Positions 18,201-29,500 of a stretch of DNA of 37,694 bases are shown piece after piece. The stretch's first letter is position 1, and every line of letters starts with the position of its first letter. The DNA comes from Hypsibius dujardini. Lineage: Eukaryota; Tardigrada; Eutardigrada; Parachela; Hypsibiidae. Both the position numbers and the translations under genes were made by a program. Location of the stretch: positions 1 to 37,694 of the forward strand of contig LRSR01013630.1 in the NCBI GenBank assembly GCA_001579985.1, written 5' to 3'. The notes beneath the pieces were generated by a model. It was not told the origin of the DNA. It saw only the letters and a list, made by a program, of their open reading frames with translations, and ran no database searches.

Positions 18201-21200
18201 GAGTGAATATATTGAATTGAATAATAAGAAAACGCTCACTATTCTTTTTAAATCTATTTCCGGTAGAAGCGTAAACACGGTGCGGGAGGGGGGGGGGAGT
18301 ACGGCCATAAATCGTATGAAGAAATATTGTTCATTTTCACAAATCAGGAGGAAAACGTCTATGTGTAAAAACGAGAAACTGTAGCTACTAAACAGAAAAC
18401 AGCATCTCATCTAGGCTTGTAGCCGCACATAAGTTATGGGCAGACAGCACCATCTGCACAGAGATTTGGTACATGGAGCAAGGAACATTACAACCAAGGG
18501 CGTGATCCGATAAGACAAGTTAGACCGGCCTACGATACTTAAAACCAGATTCAAGGAGCTTCATCTGTCCCATTTCTAGTGTACAGAAGTGGGAATCCAG
18601 GAGTGGGCAGTCATTGGATTATTTTTTTGGGGCACGCGGAACCACGTCAAACTTTTTTGAAGATTTTCGAAAGCGTTTTCGTTTGCCTTGCGAGCTTACA
18701 ACGGAGATTGTAGTCACCATTCTGAAGGATTCAGTCAGCATTTTCCATGACCACTTAACTCTTCACGTGCCTCAAAAGCATTGATCTTCTCTTTTCTCGT
18801 CTCTTTTTATCCTTTTTAAAACCAGTTTTTGCGTTTTCACTTATACATATAATCCTTTCCCTATGTCATATGCTTATGGCGCACATTTTTTCAGTGTCCA
18901 TGTGACAACTCAGTTTACGCTGAGCTGAAAAGCTTTATTAATTACAGTGTTATTCATCTTCGTGTCACTCTATTTAAGCTTCGCTATAGCTCTAAAATAA
19001 GAGTAATCTAATTTTTTGCCCTTAAGAAATTCGCTGCCAATTGTTCTACCTTTCGGCACTACGTTATTGAACTAAATCTAACTAATAGTTAAACTGTTCG
19101 TTTTAGAATTAAATATTTCCTTTGTATAATTATTTAGCCTTATATACCTGTGTCATGGCAAGGACAGGAGAGTAAAGCGAGTTTTTACTCAATTACAGAA
19201 GGAAAACAACAGGGTCTGAAACAGCTATAGATGCTGGGTAGAAAGCAACGTAAACAAACACATGAACAATTGCAGAACAGCTTCGAAATTCTTCTGTAAA
19301 CCGGAGATGGGCAATGATTCCTGTCTCATTCAGATACTCACCTTTTTTCGATATGTTCTAAAGCGTGCACTGAACTGGCCCACCGCACTACCGCCCTGCA
19401 CTGCTGCGCTGCGTTGGTCGGTTACTCAATAAATCAAGAAAAACTGGAGGAAAAGAACCAAGTAAAATGAGATCAAGGAAGCGGCTACATTATTCAGCAT
19501 ATACCGGTATTTTCGGAAAATTGATTATGTATTTAGGGATGAGCATAGCAACTTTTTTTCGAGTAACGTATCTAGACTGACTTGGGGAAGTTTTCAACGG
19601 TCAAATTCAGAACCGTTCCAAAATAATTTTTAATTTAATTTTAGTCTTATTTAAATTTAGACTTAAGTTAGTAATAATAACAAACATTTAATTCGTCGGT
19701 CAAGCTAAATGTACTTTTTTCGGTGAAATTTCAAAGTTGGCAATTGTCTTAACAGACTTGCTGCTGTGTACTGTGCCCCTTTTCTCTACAACAGTTTAAA
19801 GTATTCTTTACAATACTACTTTAAACACACTTTTTAGTTCAGTGCCAATATAATACAGTAGTAACACGATAATAAATCAAAACACTGTGTGAACGAATAA
19901 TTTATGCATTATGAACACTTTACGAATTTACAACGCAATCCATACGCAAAAAAACTAATTCGTTGAGCGGTCATTAAGCTAAGGTATGGACATGAAACCA
20001 ACAAATACCTCAATCCTCTCACCTTAACGGCGATGACTGTGAACCAATAATATTCCGCATCGGTTCATCCCAAAGCGGCCTTCCCGTCCGCCCATCAAGT
20101 ACCATCGATTCGGCGTAGTAATAAATGGGATAACCAGGTCCAACGGAATAGTTCACAAAAAAATCCGGCACATCGTCGTCATTATAATACCCTGCTGCAG
20201 GCGTACTGTAAGTCTCCGCCCCCAACGTTGTGTACCGCCAAATTTCCTGAAACGTCCTTCCGTCAAGGGCAATCACACTCGAGTTGTACATGGCCATAAT
20301 TATATCCACCACCCCGTCATCGGTAATGTCCGCCAATACCGGAGGTACCATGACTCCCTTAAATGGATCCGTCAATATTGCAACAGCTTCACTTCCATTT
20401 CCGTGCAGCATATCGGACAGGTTAATTACCCATAGGGAACCACCGTGCGTCTCACCTTAGCATAACAAGTATAAAATAATAGGCAACTAATTATATTTTT
20501 AACAAACTTAGGATTTGTAGCACAACTGACAAGGTAAATGACATGCTCATCTCTGTGAAATTTCGTTGTACATATTAAAGTAAAGTAGATTTTAGATAAA
20601 TATTTCTTCTGCTAAAGAGCTCTGGTCTCGGCAGGGAAAAAATCGGAAGTTCCGGTAATGCCTTGTCTATTGTCCATTCATTTCAACGATTGATTGTTTA
20701 ATTCACGCGCCTGCAAAAGTCATCATTCATATCTCTGTAGTACAGCACCGCTGTTAAAAAGGGAATTCCATCACTCTCGAAGGTGAAATCTTGCACATCC
20801 GTTAATTTTCTAGTGTGTGTTTACATTATGTGATGCTGTTTCCATCGAGAAAAAAACGTATGGAAATGTTTTTCTAAAAATAAAAACGTACTGCGTGGTG
20901 GGTACATAGATGGCGCTGCCAATTTTACCGTATACCGCGTCAGTTGATTGCTACATTGTTACATTGATTGCTACATCTGCCGGTTTTACTACTAACTGTT
21001 TAGTCCTTATCAACGACAGAAACGAACCAGTAACGATTGTAGCCGAATAAATCAATCAACTGACACGGCATACGGTAACATTAACAGCGCTATCTATGTA
21101 ACACCACGTAGTACATTTTTATTAGAAAATTGTTTCCACACGTTTTTATTTTTTTTTCTCGATGGAAATAGCATCAAATAATGTAGACACACACTACAAA

Positions 21201-23664
21201 ATTAACGGATGTTCAAGATTTCACCTTCGAGAGTGGTGGAATTCCCTTGAAAGCTTGAACAGCGTCATTGTTTACCAGTATAAATAAATACTAAAATATT
21301 TCTAGTAATATAAAAACAATTTACTTTGGCAACTAGTCATTTAATTTTGGCAGAATTTTAAATATCATGGGTACGTGTAATACTTATTTTCGCTGCAAAA
21401 AGATTGGTTTCTTGAAAAACGTTAAATTGAGAATTGTTTAACACTAACTTTTCTAAAAATTAATTTGGAATCAATTGACATGAACAAAAATACTTTTGCA
21501 TGTCATAAACAAAAATACTTTTGCATGTCAGGGGGCGGAGCTACTGGGGTTGACATAACCAGGCTGGAATAAATTGGATCGAGAAACAGCCCGTAGCTCC
21601 GCCCCCTGACATCCAAAAGTATTGTTCTTGATGTAAATTGATTCCAAATTAGTTTTTAGATATCACTTACACCTTCAAAGTAAAAAAAATGACAAACTTA
21701 TTTACAAAAGGATTTTTTTCCTTTGTCGTAATGTGTTAATTTGATGTCGTCTTGTTTTGTTGTGTTTTGTTTGTCATCCCTCACTGTACTTCCTTGTCTC
21801 ACCTCCTGTTCCAAAGAGGACATTATCAGTGCCCTCTATCGGGGAGTAGACTTGCGGGGAATAATAAGTCTCTCCACCGTCTGGGACAGGCATTGATTTC
21901 AGGGTATGACCGTTAAATCCGTCAAGGATCATTAGAACACCGATGATTTTGACTTGTTTTCCGGGTTCACGTAAGGGGTCGCCGCCGTGTGATACGAGTA
22001 CTTCCGGGACGCCGTCGTTGTTGAGGTCGCGGATGATTTGGGGTGTGTAGAAGTTTGACAGATCGGTGTCGGATACTTTGACTGTCCATAACGGAGTTCC
22101 TGTGCGCGTGTCGATAGCCAGAAAGATCTATTTTTAAAATATTTACCAATTTCTGAATAAAATTAAATTTACCTAACTTCTTTTGTTTAATAATGAAGTG
22201 ATAAATCGAACAATAATTAGCTTCAATTAAATCTTAATTGTCGTTTGATTAAAGGTTCGAAATTTAAATTTTGATATTAACATTTTTAAAACGCCATAAA
22301 TTCAACATTGTTTTAATCATACATATTGCATAATAAGTTATAAATTGCTCACAACTTTGAGTTTAGTTTGTGTTGAGGATACTTATAGCTTGTGATGTAA
22401 TGAACTCGTTCAGACATAACTGAAGCTTGACATCATTGTTACATTTTTGATTTTATTTCAAAATTATGATGTGTTTTCTAAGTTTCTTCTGAATGTTTAA
22501 GTAAGAATTACAGCAGCTCTGCCTCCGGCTAAGCAGTCCTTTTGACCGTCTCGGTTCAGATCGGCGTTGCAGTTCAAGGCGAAGACTTCGTGTTTCGCGT
22601 AGGTTCGCCAGAGTTCTCTGCCGGTCGCGCCGTCTAGAGCGAGGATCCCACCGAAACAGGGGTGGATGCCGTTGAAATAAATGTCGCACACGACGTCCGG
22701 CACTAAGTAGCCGTCTCCGCCTATACAAATGCAGATACGCATTCAGAGAAAAACTAAAAACTGCTATTACATACCCATAAAATGAACATAATTTTGTCGA
22801 AGAAAGGCGGTTATGTCTTGTCTGTTGGCATAAAAATTCAACATCAGTCATCAGAGTAACATCTACCGTAAATCTCTCAATGGTGCAAATGGCACTTATA
22901 ATGTGATGAACATAGCAATGTCAGCGTTTTTACACTGTGATAGCAATTTTAGATTGTTTTAGATTTGTTTAGATTTGTTTTAACTTTTTCATTAACTTCT
23001 TTTTGATTTCGAGGATCGACAAATCACAATATGTATTCGCTGGTTTTTGTTTTCGCGGATGCGAATTTCGAATTTAACTTTAAAATAATGCCCCGTCCCT
23101 TAAGTGTTTGATCTGTGAAATCCACCGTTAACCGTGAAGTGGTCTGAACTTGGTATTTGTACCTGTTGCAAACCCAAGGATGACGTCCGCAATTCCGTCA
23201 GCGTTGACGTCCAGCATTCGGACAGCGGATTCGGTGAGCAGTTTCGGCAGCGTAACCGTCCAGACATCCCTTATTGAAAGTCCTCCACACCTCTTCGACA
23301 TCGTCTGCTGTTGTTGGTGCTCTTGTCCATCTGCCCCGTGTAAGTTATTCCATCCCACCTGCAGTTCACCAGCCTTTTCCCTCATACCATTCACTCCGTA
23401 GATTCGTAAAGTCATCCATACTGCAAGGAACGAGACTGACAGCACGACGATGACAAAAGCTGCTGCCTGGAATCGCCGTGCCCGTTTGTTGTTGGCCTTC
23501 GAGCATGAAAGAAATTGACGGGAAAGAGGAGAAAGAACAGTCAAACTGTCACTGGATTCCTGGTTATCTTCTCCGAAGGGGATTTCGGTGATTTTTCGTT
23601 CTGTCTGGCATGCACCGTCGGCTTGAGGAATCAGCTGAGCGTCTTCTCCAGCTTCCGAAGCCAT
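15290..23664 (-). CDS. FAM234: FAM234-family (ITFG3-like) FG-GAP membrane protein, 6 exons, 758 aa
   Basis: Exons on the minus strand: 23664-23163, 22720-22512, 22127-21803, 20455-20023, 18120-17566 and 15542-15290. Phases match at every join. A charged cytosolic N-terminus is followed by one membrane segment (about 65-88, AAAFVIVVLSVSFLAVW), giving a type II layout, then an extracellular beta-propeller-like region. Calcium-loop-type motifs DxNxDGxxD are seen at 152-160 (DVNADGIAD), 221-229 (DLNRDGQKD), 271-279 (DLNNDGVPE) and 388-396 (DITDDGVVD). Each lies near ALDGxTGxxLW-type blades, and several N-glycosylation sites are present. LPKLLTESAVRMLDVNADG, FALNCNADLN and DGAIDVVFATYW match FAM234A/B. 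Its molecular function is not established. The last exon (YYGMDHDAFENTVEAECLSR..) is chosen over an immediate TGA at the end of exon 5 because CG|GTGAGC is a good donor and the phase fits. Confidence 0.85.
15543..17565 (-). other. FAM234 intron 5 (2.0 kb)
   Basis: The donor is AACCG|GTGAGC and the acceptor is GCTTCTCAG|GTACTA. A (TATGAGG)n microsatellite occupies 16436-16489. A near-palindrome GATATTAACCACGTGATATC lies near 16390. The minus-strand frames at 16718-16903 and 16843-17049 have no recognisable domain, so I see no further exon. Confidence 0.7.
16436..16489. repeat. (TATGAGG)n microsatellite
   Basis: Seven-base units TATGAGG repeat about seven times, with one GGATGAGG variant, inside FAM234 intron 5. 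Confidence 0.9.
18121..20022 (-). other. FAM234 intron 4 (1.9 kb)
   Basis: The donor TTAAG|GTGAGA and acceptor TTTCATCCCTCAG|CATATC rebuild a Ser codon. The interior is AT-rich. I see no exon, RNA gene or clear repeat family in it. Confidence 0.7.
20749..21264. mobile_element. 516 bp foldback element with ~200 bp arms
   Basis: The left end CGCTGTTAAAAAGGGAATTCC.. and the right end ..GGAATTCCCTTGAAAGCTTGAACAGCG are inverted copies. Pairing continues inward through CTCTCGAAGGTGAAATCTTG, ATCCGTTAATTTT, TTTCCATCGAGAAAAAAA, GTAC..CGTGGTG..ACATAGAT and CGTCAGTTGATTG. The arms are diverged (about 80-85% by eye). Only the central ~50 bp are unpaired. No transposase frame is present, so this is a non-autonomous element. 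Confidence 0.8.
21452..21660. mobile_element. MITE-like foldback element, family A copy
   Basis: The ends TCTAAAAATTAATTTGGAATC (21452-) and GATTCCAAATTAGTTTTTAGA (-21660) are inverted repeats. The inner arms TGCATGTCAGGGGGCGGAGC and GCTCCGCCCCCTGACATCC also pair. A 25 bp segment ending in ACTTTTGCATGTCA is tandemly duplicated in the left arm only. GGAATC.ATTG.CAT and GCGGAGCTAC are shared with the 2022-2200 element. Confidence 0.8.
22128..22511 (-). other. FAM234 intron 2
   Basis: The donor is GCTGCT|GTAATT and the acceptor is TTTTTAAAAATAG|ATCTTT, phase 0. The donor is weaker than its neighbours. It was chosen because it restores the GGRAAIFLAID block typical of this family. The intron is AT-rich and non-coding. 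Confidence 0.7.
22721..23162 (-). other. FAM234 intron 1
   Basis: The donor ACAG|GTACAA and acceptor TTTGTATAG|GCGGAG rebuild a Gly codon. It is an AT-rich 442 bp intron with a small TTTAGATTG/TTTAGATTTG repeat near 22950-22980. No gene is seen. Confidence 0.75.
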
Positions 23665-25042
23665 GATCCAATCTTTGAATTATTTATGGTGTGCTCAGAG
23701 TGAATGCTCTTGAAAAACAAATCAGTGTTGTTCTGTTTTACGAGTTCCGCGTACATCCTTTGAGATATTTTATTGGTACATCACAGAAACAAAGAGCACG
23801 GCCAGCCACATTACCAATTCTCTACGTACTCTAGATACACCGTATGTGATCATGACACGCTTAATCCCGATGGAACTGGCGGAAAATGTCCCCTTCGCAG
23901 TATGTTAGCAATGTTTCGATAATTACATGTCTGTGGATCAGGATATAACACGTGAGATCGAACCACTGTCAATTTCATTCTCAAAGGCGTAGCCCTGATA
24001 TGTGTCGAAAATGATTTAGTAATTAGCACTCTAAAATTACACTAAATATATATATATATTCAGTACATTCGAATACCGGTAGTTGGCGGTAAACAGCATG
24101 ACTTGTTACTGCTTTACACCTAGTTATTAATATGACAGAGCCTTTCCAAGGTAGCCAGAGAATATTTATATTGCCCCGTAATATACATGTCTCTATTACT
24201 CGCATTGCAACGCAGCAATTTGTTCATCCATTTAGTTACATTACAACCATTTACAGTACACGTTTTATGATACATTGAAACATTTAAATTTCTAAAACGT
24301 GAAGATATATTATATTTTTTCAATTTTCTAACGCACACATTTATATATATAATTGTTGCAACATTTTGCAAAATGGGATAATTTAAAACTGAAATTAAAT
24401 GTTCAATAGGAGATTTTCATAAATCACGTGCAATTACTCATACATAAACCCGAAGTAATCCGCAATTTTATCGCTGACAAATTGATACAACCCAGCTTGT
24501 TTGGCAAGTTGATGCGTACATAAGTGATTTCCGCGCAAAAGGGACCAACATATGCGGGACTTGTTATGCGCCCGCAAAAAGGGGGTAGCATGTGTGCTGG
24601 TGATCATCCCTTGGCCCCCGTGCCTTCCCTGTCTGGCTATAGAGCGCCACGTACATTAGTCGTTTCTTTTGACGGGGGAGTAATTAGCATGCAATGACAT
24701 TCACCAAAGTTGCTCCCGGTTCTGGATGACAAGGCGATCGAAGCTGAATGCAAAAAAGATGGACATAGAAGCGAGAGGGAACTGAGAGAGAGGGAGAGAG
24801 TCTGTGTGCTGCAATGCGCGCGCAGTGATGAGTGAATCTGCATGATTGACTGATTTTAAAGGGGGCCTGCTTCCTCCCCCTGGGGATGGCCTTTTTCCTT
24901 TCCCTCCTGTCTCCGGGATGACGGGTTGTGAGTGTACCACGTACGGAGAGAGTGCGGTCTCCCGCAGAGTCCCCTGACTGGGAGGCTGTAGTAGTAGCTT
25001 AGAGCGGCTTTCTGTGGCGACAACTCTACATATGTCGCGCAC

Positions 25043-25054
25043 TCACTCTCTCTT

Positions 25055-25110
<56 letters not shown>
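25043..25110. repeat. (CT)n microsatellite
   Basis: A nearly pure CT run with a few TTT interruptions. In insects such GA/CT tracts can bind GAGA-type factors, but here I can only state the sequence. Confidence 0.95.
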
Positions 25111-25897
25111 GATGCCTATCCCCCCTCCGCGCACCAAATGGGACGTGTTCGCAATCAAAATCAATTGTTGGGGAGGGGGAGCATTCCAGACGGGAGCGCT
25201 AATTGAAAACTGGGCAATAAACCCATATATTCAGTCTGTATAACTGGAACAAGTGCGGCACATTGCTGGTGTTTTTGAGGGATGCGTAAATATACCCACA
25301 ACAGCAAGTGCAGAATATTTCCGATGTGTGGCGGATCAACGGTTTCATGTCAATATATATCAATATTATACATTCAACGGAAAGACCGTTTACTTGTAGC
25401 TATGAGGGGGAGATAAAACTGTGCGTTCCAAAAATAGAGGAAAATTATAAATATTTGGAATTGATAGATCATTAATAGTACCGAAATCGCATAGAAATGT
25501 GTCGCACAGTACTCAGCATCGTTGCAATAGCAGTGGGTTGTACTGTGCGACCGCCATTAATGACGGATTGTGAAAGTTAAATTATAATGACGGCCACATG
25601 ATTGGAATGATACAGTAACAAGCAGTCATTTTTTGTTAATTTGGTTTTCGGACCTCCAGAGTAATTCCGCCGTCTGGTCGTTTGCTGTGCGTTAATAAAT
25701 CAAATTTTTTTACATAATTTGTGAAGGTTTCAGATCACGTATTAACCAGGCTGTAAATTAGAGCTATTGCTTCGAAAATCCGCTGCAAAAAACACCGTGA
25801 AATCCGTGACCTTATAACCTTTCACTTTGTTTTGCACCGCTCGAGATAATTGACCTGCCAGCGTTTAATTTCTGTTTTTAATGAAGGTTCCACTTAA

Positions 25898-25907
25898 TAT
25901 AAATAAG
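25898..25907 (+). promoter_or_regulatory. TATA-like element upstream of the homeobox gene
   Basis: TATAAATAAG lies about 690 bp upstream of the chosen ATG, followed by CCATTACTGAGG. The composition is AT-rich, so the match may be by chance. No start site is known. Confidence 0.2.
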
Positions 25908-26597
25908 TCCCTTTATGCAGCCATTACTGAGGAACCCTTTTTCCACACTCGCGCATGCAACTGAACGGCAGAAGTAAATTCAAAATAACTAATTTCTTTT
26001 CTTTTTTTTCTTTCACGCGTTTTTTCTTTCCGTATTTTTGATATTGAGATTTCGAAATAGAAAACCAAAAATGTTAAATCCACACATCCTTTGAAAAGTC
26101 TTTACACAATCTGCCCAGAAAGGAAATTTTGAAGTCACCCATCAGCCCTGCAAAGCATTCGCACAATGTATCCGTTTATCGACCGGAAATGTTCTTTCCA
26201 CTCTCCGTGTCCGCATTCATTCGTCCCGTCCCTCGATGCTCAAACCGCGCGCACCACATTGCGACCAGGGGATTGGCTCATTCAAGCAACAACGGGTCCC
26301 CCCGTCTTCCTCCTCTTCCACTCAATGAAGCGCATACAAGAAGCTTCATCAAGCCCTATCGGACACATGCATATATATGTATGCTCCATATATATGTATG
26401 TATACAAATCCACAGCACACTGCGTCCGCCAGCCAGAAAGAGAGAGAGCAATCCAGAAAGCCACACACACCACCACACCCGAGTCCTCCTTCATCCCCAA
26501 CCGCGCGCAACTCCCGACATACACACACACTTACGGCATTTTAATTCAATCTCACGTCCTCACTTGCAAATTAGACGGGCTAACATGCCAATTAAAG

Positions 26598-29500
26598 ATG
26601 GCAAGCGGTGAAGGAATTTCATCGGCTCTCCTTTCCACCTCCACGACGAGTAGTAGTACCAGTACCCGCATCACTTCAAACAAATTACGCACTCCTCATC
26701 ACCATCACCACGACAGCAGCAGCAGCAGCAGTCTCCGCACGACCCTCGGAGATCCCCAACAGCAACATCACCACTCGCAATCAGGTTGGCTTGCCGCAGT
26801 GAATGCCACCACCGTCTTGCTCTCCTTTTCTAACGTACACACACGCACATGATGACATTTTTCTACGAGAAATTTCCCTTTCCCACAGGTTGCGAGGGCG
26901 CTTTCAAGAAGCTACGGTTGGGCCACAACCACAACGGTCTTTCCCCGACCTCCTCAGTGTCGTCGCTTAATTCCGCCAGCACGTCCGTGTCGTCGGCCAT
27001 GACCCCGGCGCGGCGTCGCCACCGGACGACCTTCACGCAGGACCAGCTGGCGGAGCTTGAGTCGGCCTTCGCCAAGAGCCACTACCCGGACATTTACTGC
27101 CGCGAAGAGCTCGCTCGCATCACCAAATTGAATGAGGCGCGAATTCAGGTTAGACACACCGCAAGATGGACAAGTTAATTTAAAGGCGGGAAAAGAGAGG
27201 GAAAAGGCCAAGGCGGGATGTTGTTAGGGGGGTAACTTTATTTTAAATTAGGAAAGGGCTACAAATGAGGGTAATACGTAAATGGCGGCCGGAGATGGGC
27301 ATTGCTGCAGACTAACACGGTGTGTGTGTGTATGTGCGACTTGATTACGGGTAATTCGGTACGACAGTCTGATTCCGGTGTATTGAGTGTGATGGTGTGT
27401 GTGTGGGATGGTATAGGGTCCGTTACTAGTTCACACACAGTAGCCTTGTGACGAAATTAGATTAATTATATAAAATGCAATTTATTTGCCTGCTGAAACC
27501 GGTTTATCTCGCGTCTAATAAACTTCTCGGCTGTGGCCATGTCCTGCATACACACACACCCTCGCTTAGTGTGATGGCGCTTATATAGCCTTGGACATCT
27601 CCGCTGTGCTTTCATCTCCTTCGCTTTCTTCGTTGCCTGTGAACATATTTCCTACTCCTAAAATTAAACGACATTTTCACATTTCAAATCATACACTGGC
27701 GAGTCAGATTTCTTCCATCGCAGTGGCAGAGAGATTAGAATGTATCATGACACGTGTCAGAGGATGGGTCACTCACATATACATTTGATGACCCCGTGTT
27801 CATACGGCCCAAGTGAGTCTGTTATGCTTAAAATAAGGTAAGAGATTATATAGATACGGCAGAACTAACGTTTAAAATTTGCGGTTTAAGTCTTAGATTT
27901 CCTTTATGTGGCACACAGGCTGAAGTGCATCTTTGGTTATTAAAGGTCACCTTAGATCTTTAGTCATGTATTATGTGATTCCTTTGACCTTTGCTATTTT
28001 TACTGACTGGCAGCAAATTTTTAATACATAAATACGAGCGATACGGAACCCCCAAACGATGTCTGTCTCGTGTAAAACATTTTGAATAAAACAACTTTTT
28101 TAAATGTTAAAAAAAAAACAAATTTGAATGATGCATGTAAAACGTTTTGAATGAAACAACTTTAATAACACATCAAATAAAAAGTTAAATAAAATGTGGA
28201 ATAACACGTTAAAACGTTACACGAAATGTTGAATAAAATGTTTTGAATGAAACAACTTCTTTTTAAAAATGTTTCAAGAGGAAAAAAATGGATGATAATT
28301 TCAGTTTTTGCTAAGCTTGTATGCGGCTTGTGACATTGTTGTTGCACCCGGTAATCGCCCCCAAAACACTTCCCGCTAACGGTGCTGCATGGTCATGATG
28401 GAGATTAACTGATGAAGGTTGCATCGAGGGCGGTGCTCAAAAGCGGCCGATGAGGATCATGGTCTTGGATACGCTCGGTTCTGTCATCCTGAAAGGGATT
28501 CCAGCCAAAAGGCGCAGTTACTTCGAAGAGTCTAAGTTTAACATTTATTCACTTTAGAAAAGCGTCCAGCTTTCTTTTTAGATATTTTCAAATGCGAATA
28601 CAAGTCTTCATATATTTGTAAATTTTACGGAGTGAAACTGTATAACAGCTCCCTGAACACTTACTTCCGGAGGCTGAATCAAAACTCAATCTTAAATGTG
28701 GCTTACGACAAATAGGTAATAGATGAACCAAGGTGGTGTCTGTTATTTAATCTCTATTAAAACTTATTCTTTGGTGACTATAATTTTTTACACTTCGTAA
28801 TTACATTCGTTATTGTCAATTTATCACACCTGGCAGATATTGTAGAGGAATTTGGCCGAAGCGTGGACCTTACATCGTGTGATCCCTCCAAAAAGGACAT
28901 AACCGACATTTTGGAAGGAAAATTCTTGAAAATAGTTTATTTGCAAGAAACCAAATCTTTACATTTTTATATAGGAAAACGCAAATAACTTCCCAACTAC
29001 GCTACTGAAATAAAGAGGTCATTTATCGTCCTCAGGTTTTGAAAAACAACCCGCGGGTACGGTAGAACATTTCCAAAATATTTTGTTACTCTGTCGAGCC
29101 ACACAGTTTAATATGCTAATTACCGGAATTCTCGCTTGTCGTTCACACTTCTAAAATGCATAATTCCCGTTCGGTTTTGTGTCTCTTTACTGGGACAAGC
29201 AAAAAAAAACTAGTTCATTAACTAAAATATCCACAACGTTCTCAGATGATTTCAGGTGAGAGAAAACAACAATTTTTGCGCCAGTAATACCTTGTTTCTT
29301 ACCTATCCAAAAATGGGCAACATAAATAATTTCTCGCTGGTTGCCCATATTTCGATAATGCATATATCTTGTTCGGGTGTATATCTCTCTACCATGATAA
29401 GTCAAATTGTTTTTAAAATATAGATCAGTAATTAAAGTAATCAAAACGTTCCCAAGTGAATTAACCTGAGAACAAAACTAACTTATTGCGCCATTATTAT

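Larger units (their letters stand above)
20456..21802 (-). other. FAM234 intron 3, hosting two foldback elements
   Basis: The donor is ACAGGAG|GTGAGA and the acceptor is TTATGCTAAG|GTGAGA, phase 1. The donor and the first exon bases after the acceptor happen to share GTGAGAC. About half of the intron is foldback DNA (20749-21264 and 21452-21660). Confidence 0.8.
23665..26597. other. Divergent 5' interval between FAM234 (-) and the homeobox gene (+)
   Basis: This 2.9 kb interval is without a recognisable exon and lies between two genes transcribed away from each other, so it should contain both promoters. It holds a (CT)n microsatellite (25043-25110) preceded by GA-rich sequence on the other strand, an AT-rich block (24000-24480), a TATA-like TATAAATAAG at 25898, and CACA/ATATATGTATG simple repeats just upstream of the homeobox start. 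The open frames over 26129-26611 consist largely of such repeats. Confidence 0.6.

Noticed and set aside
24637-25202. Several frames rich in Leu-Ser or Arg-Glu around the (CT)n tract
   Set aside because: These are direct translations of the microsatellite on each strand.
26129-26597. 5' extension of the homeobox reading frame from ATG at 26166
   Set aside because: The added ~144 residues are encoded by CACA and ATATATGTATG simple repeats and are unlike any homeobox N-terminus. This is more likely 5' UTR, with the ATG at 26598 in better context (AAGATGG).
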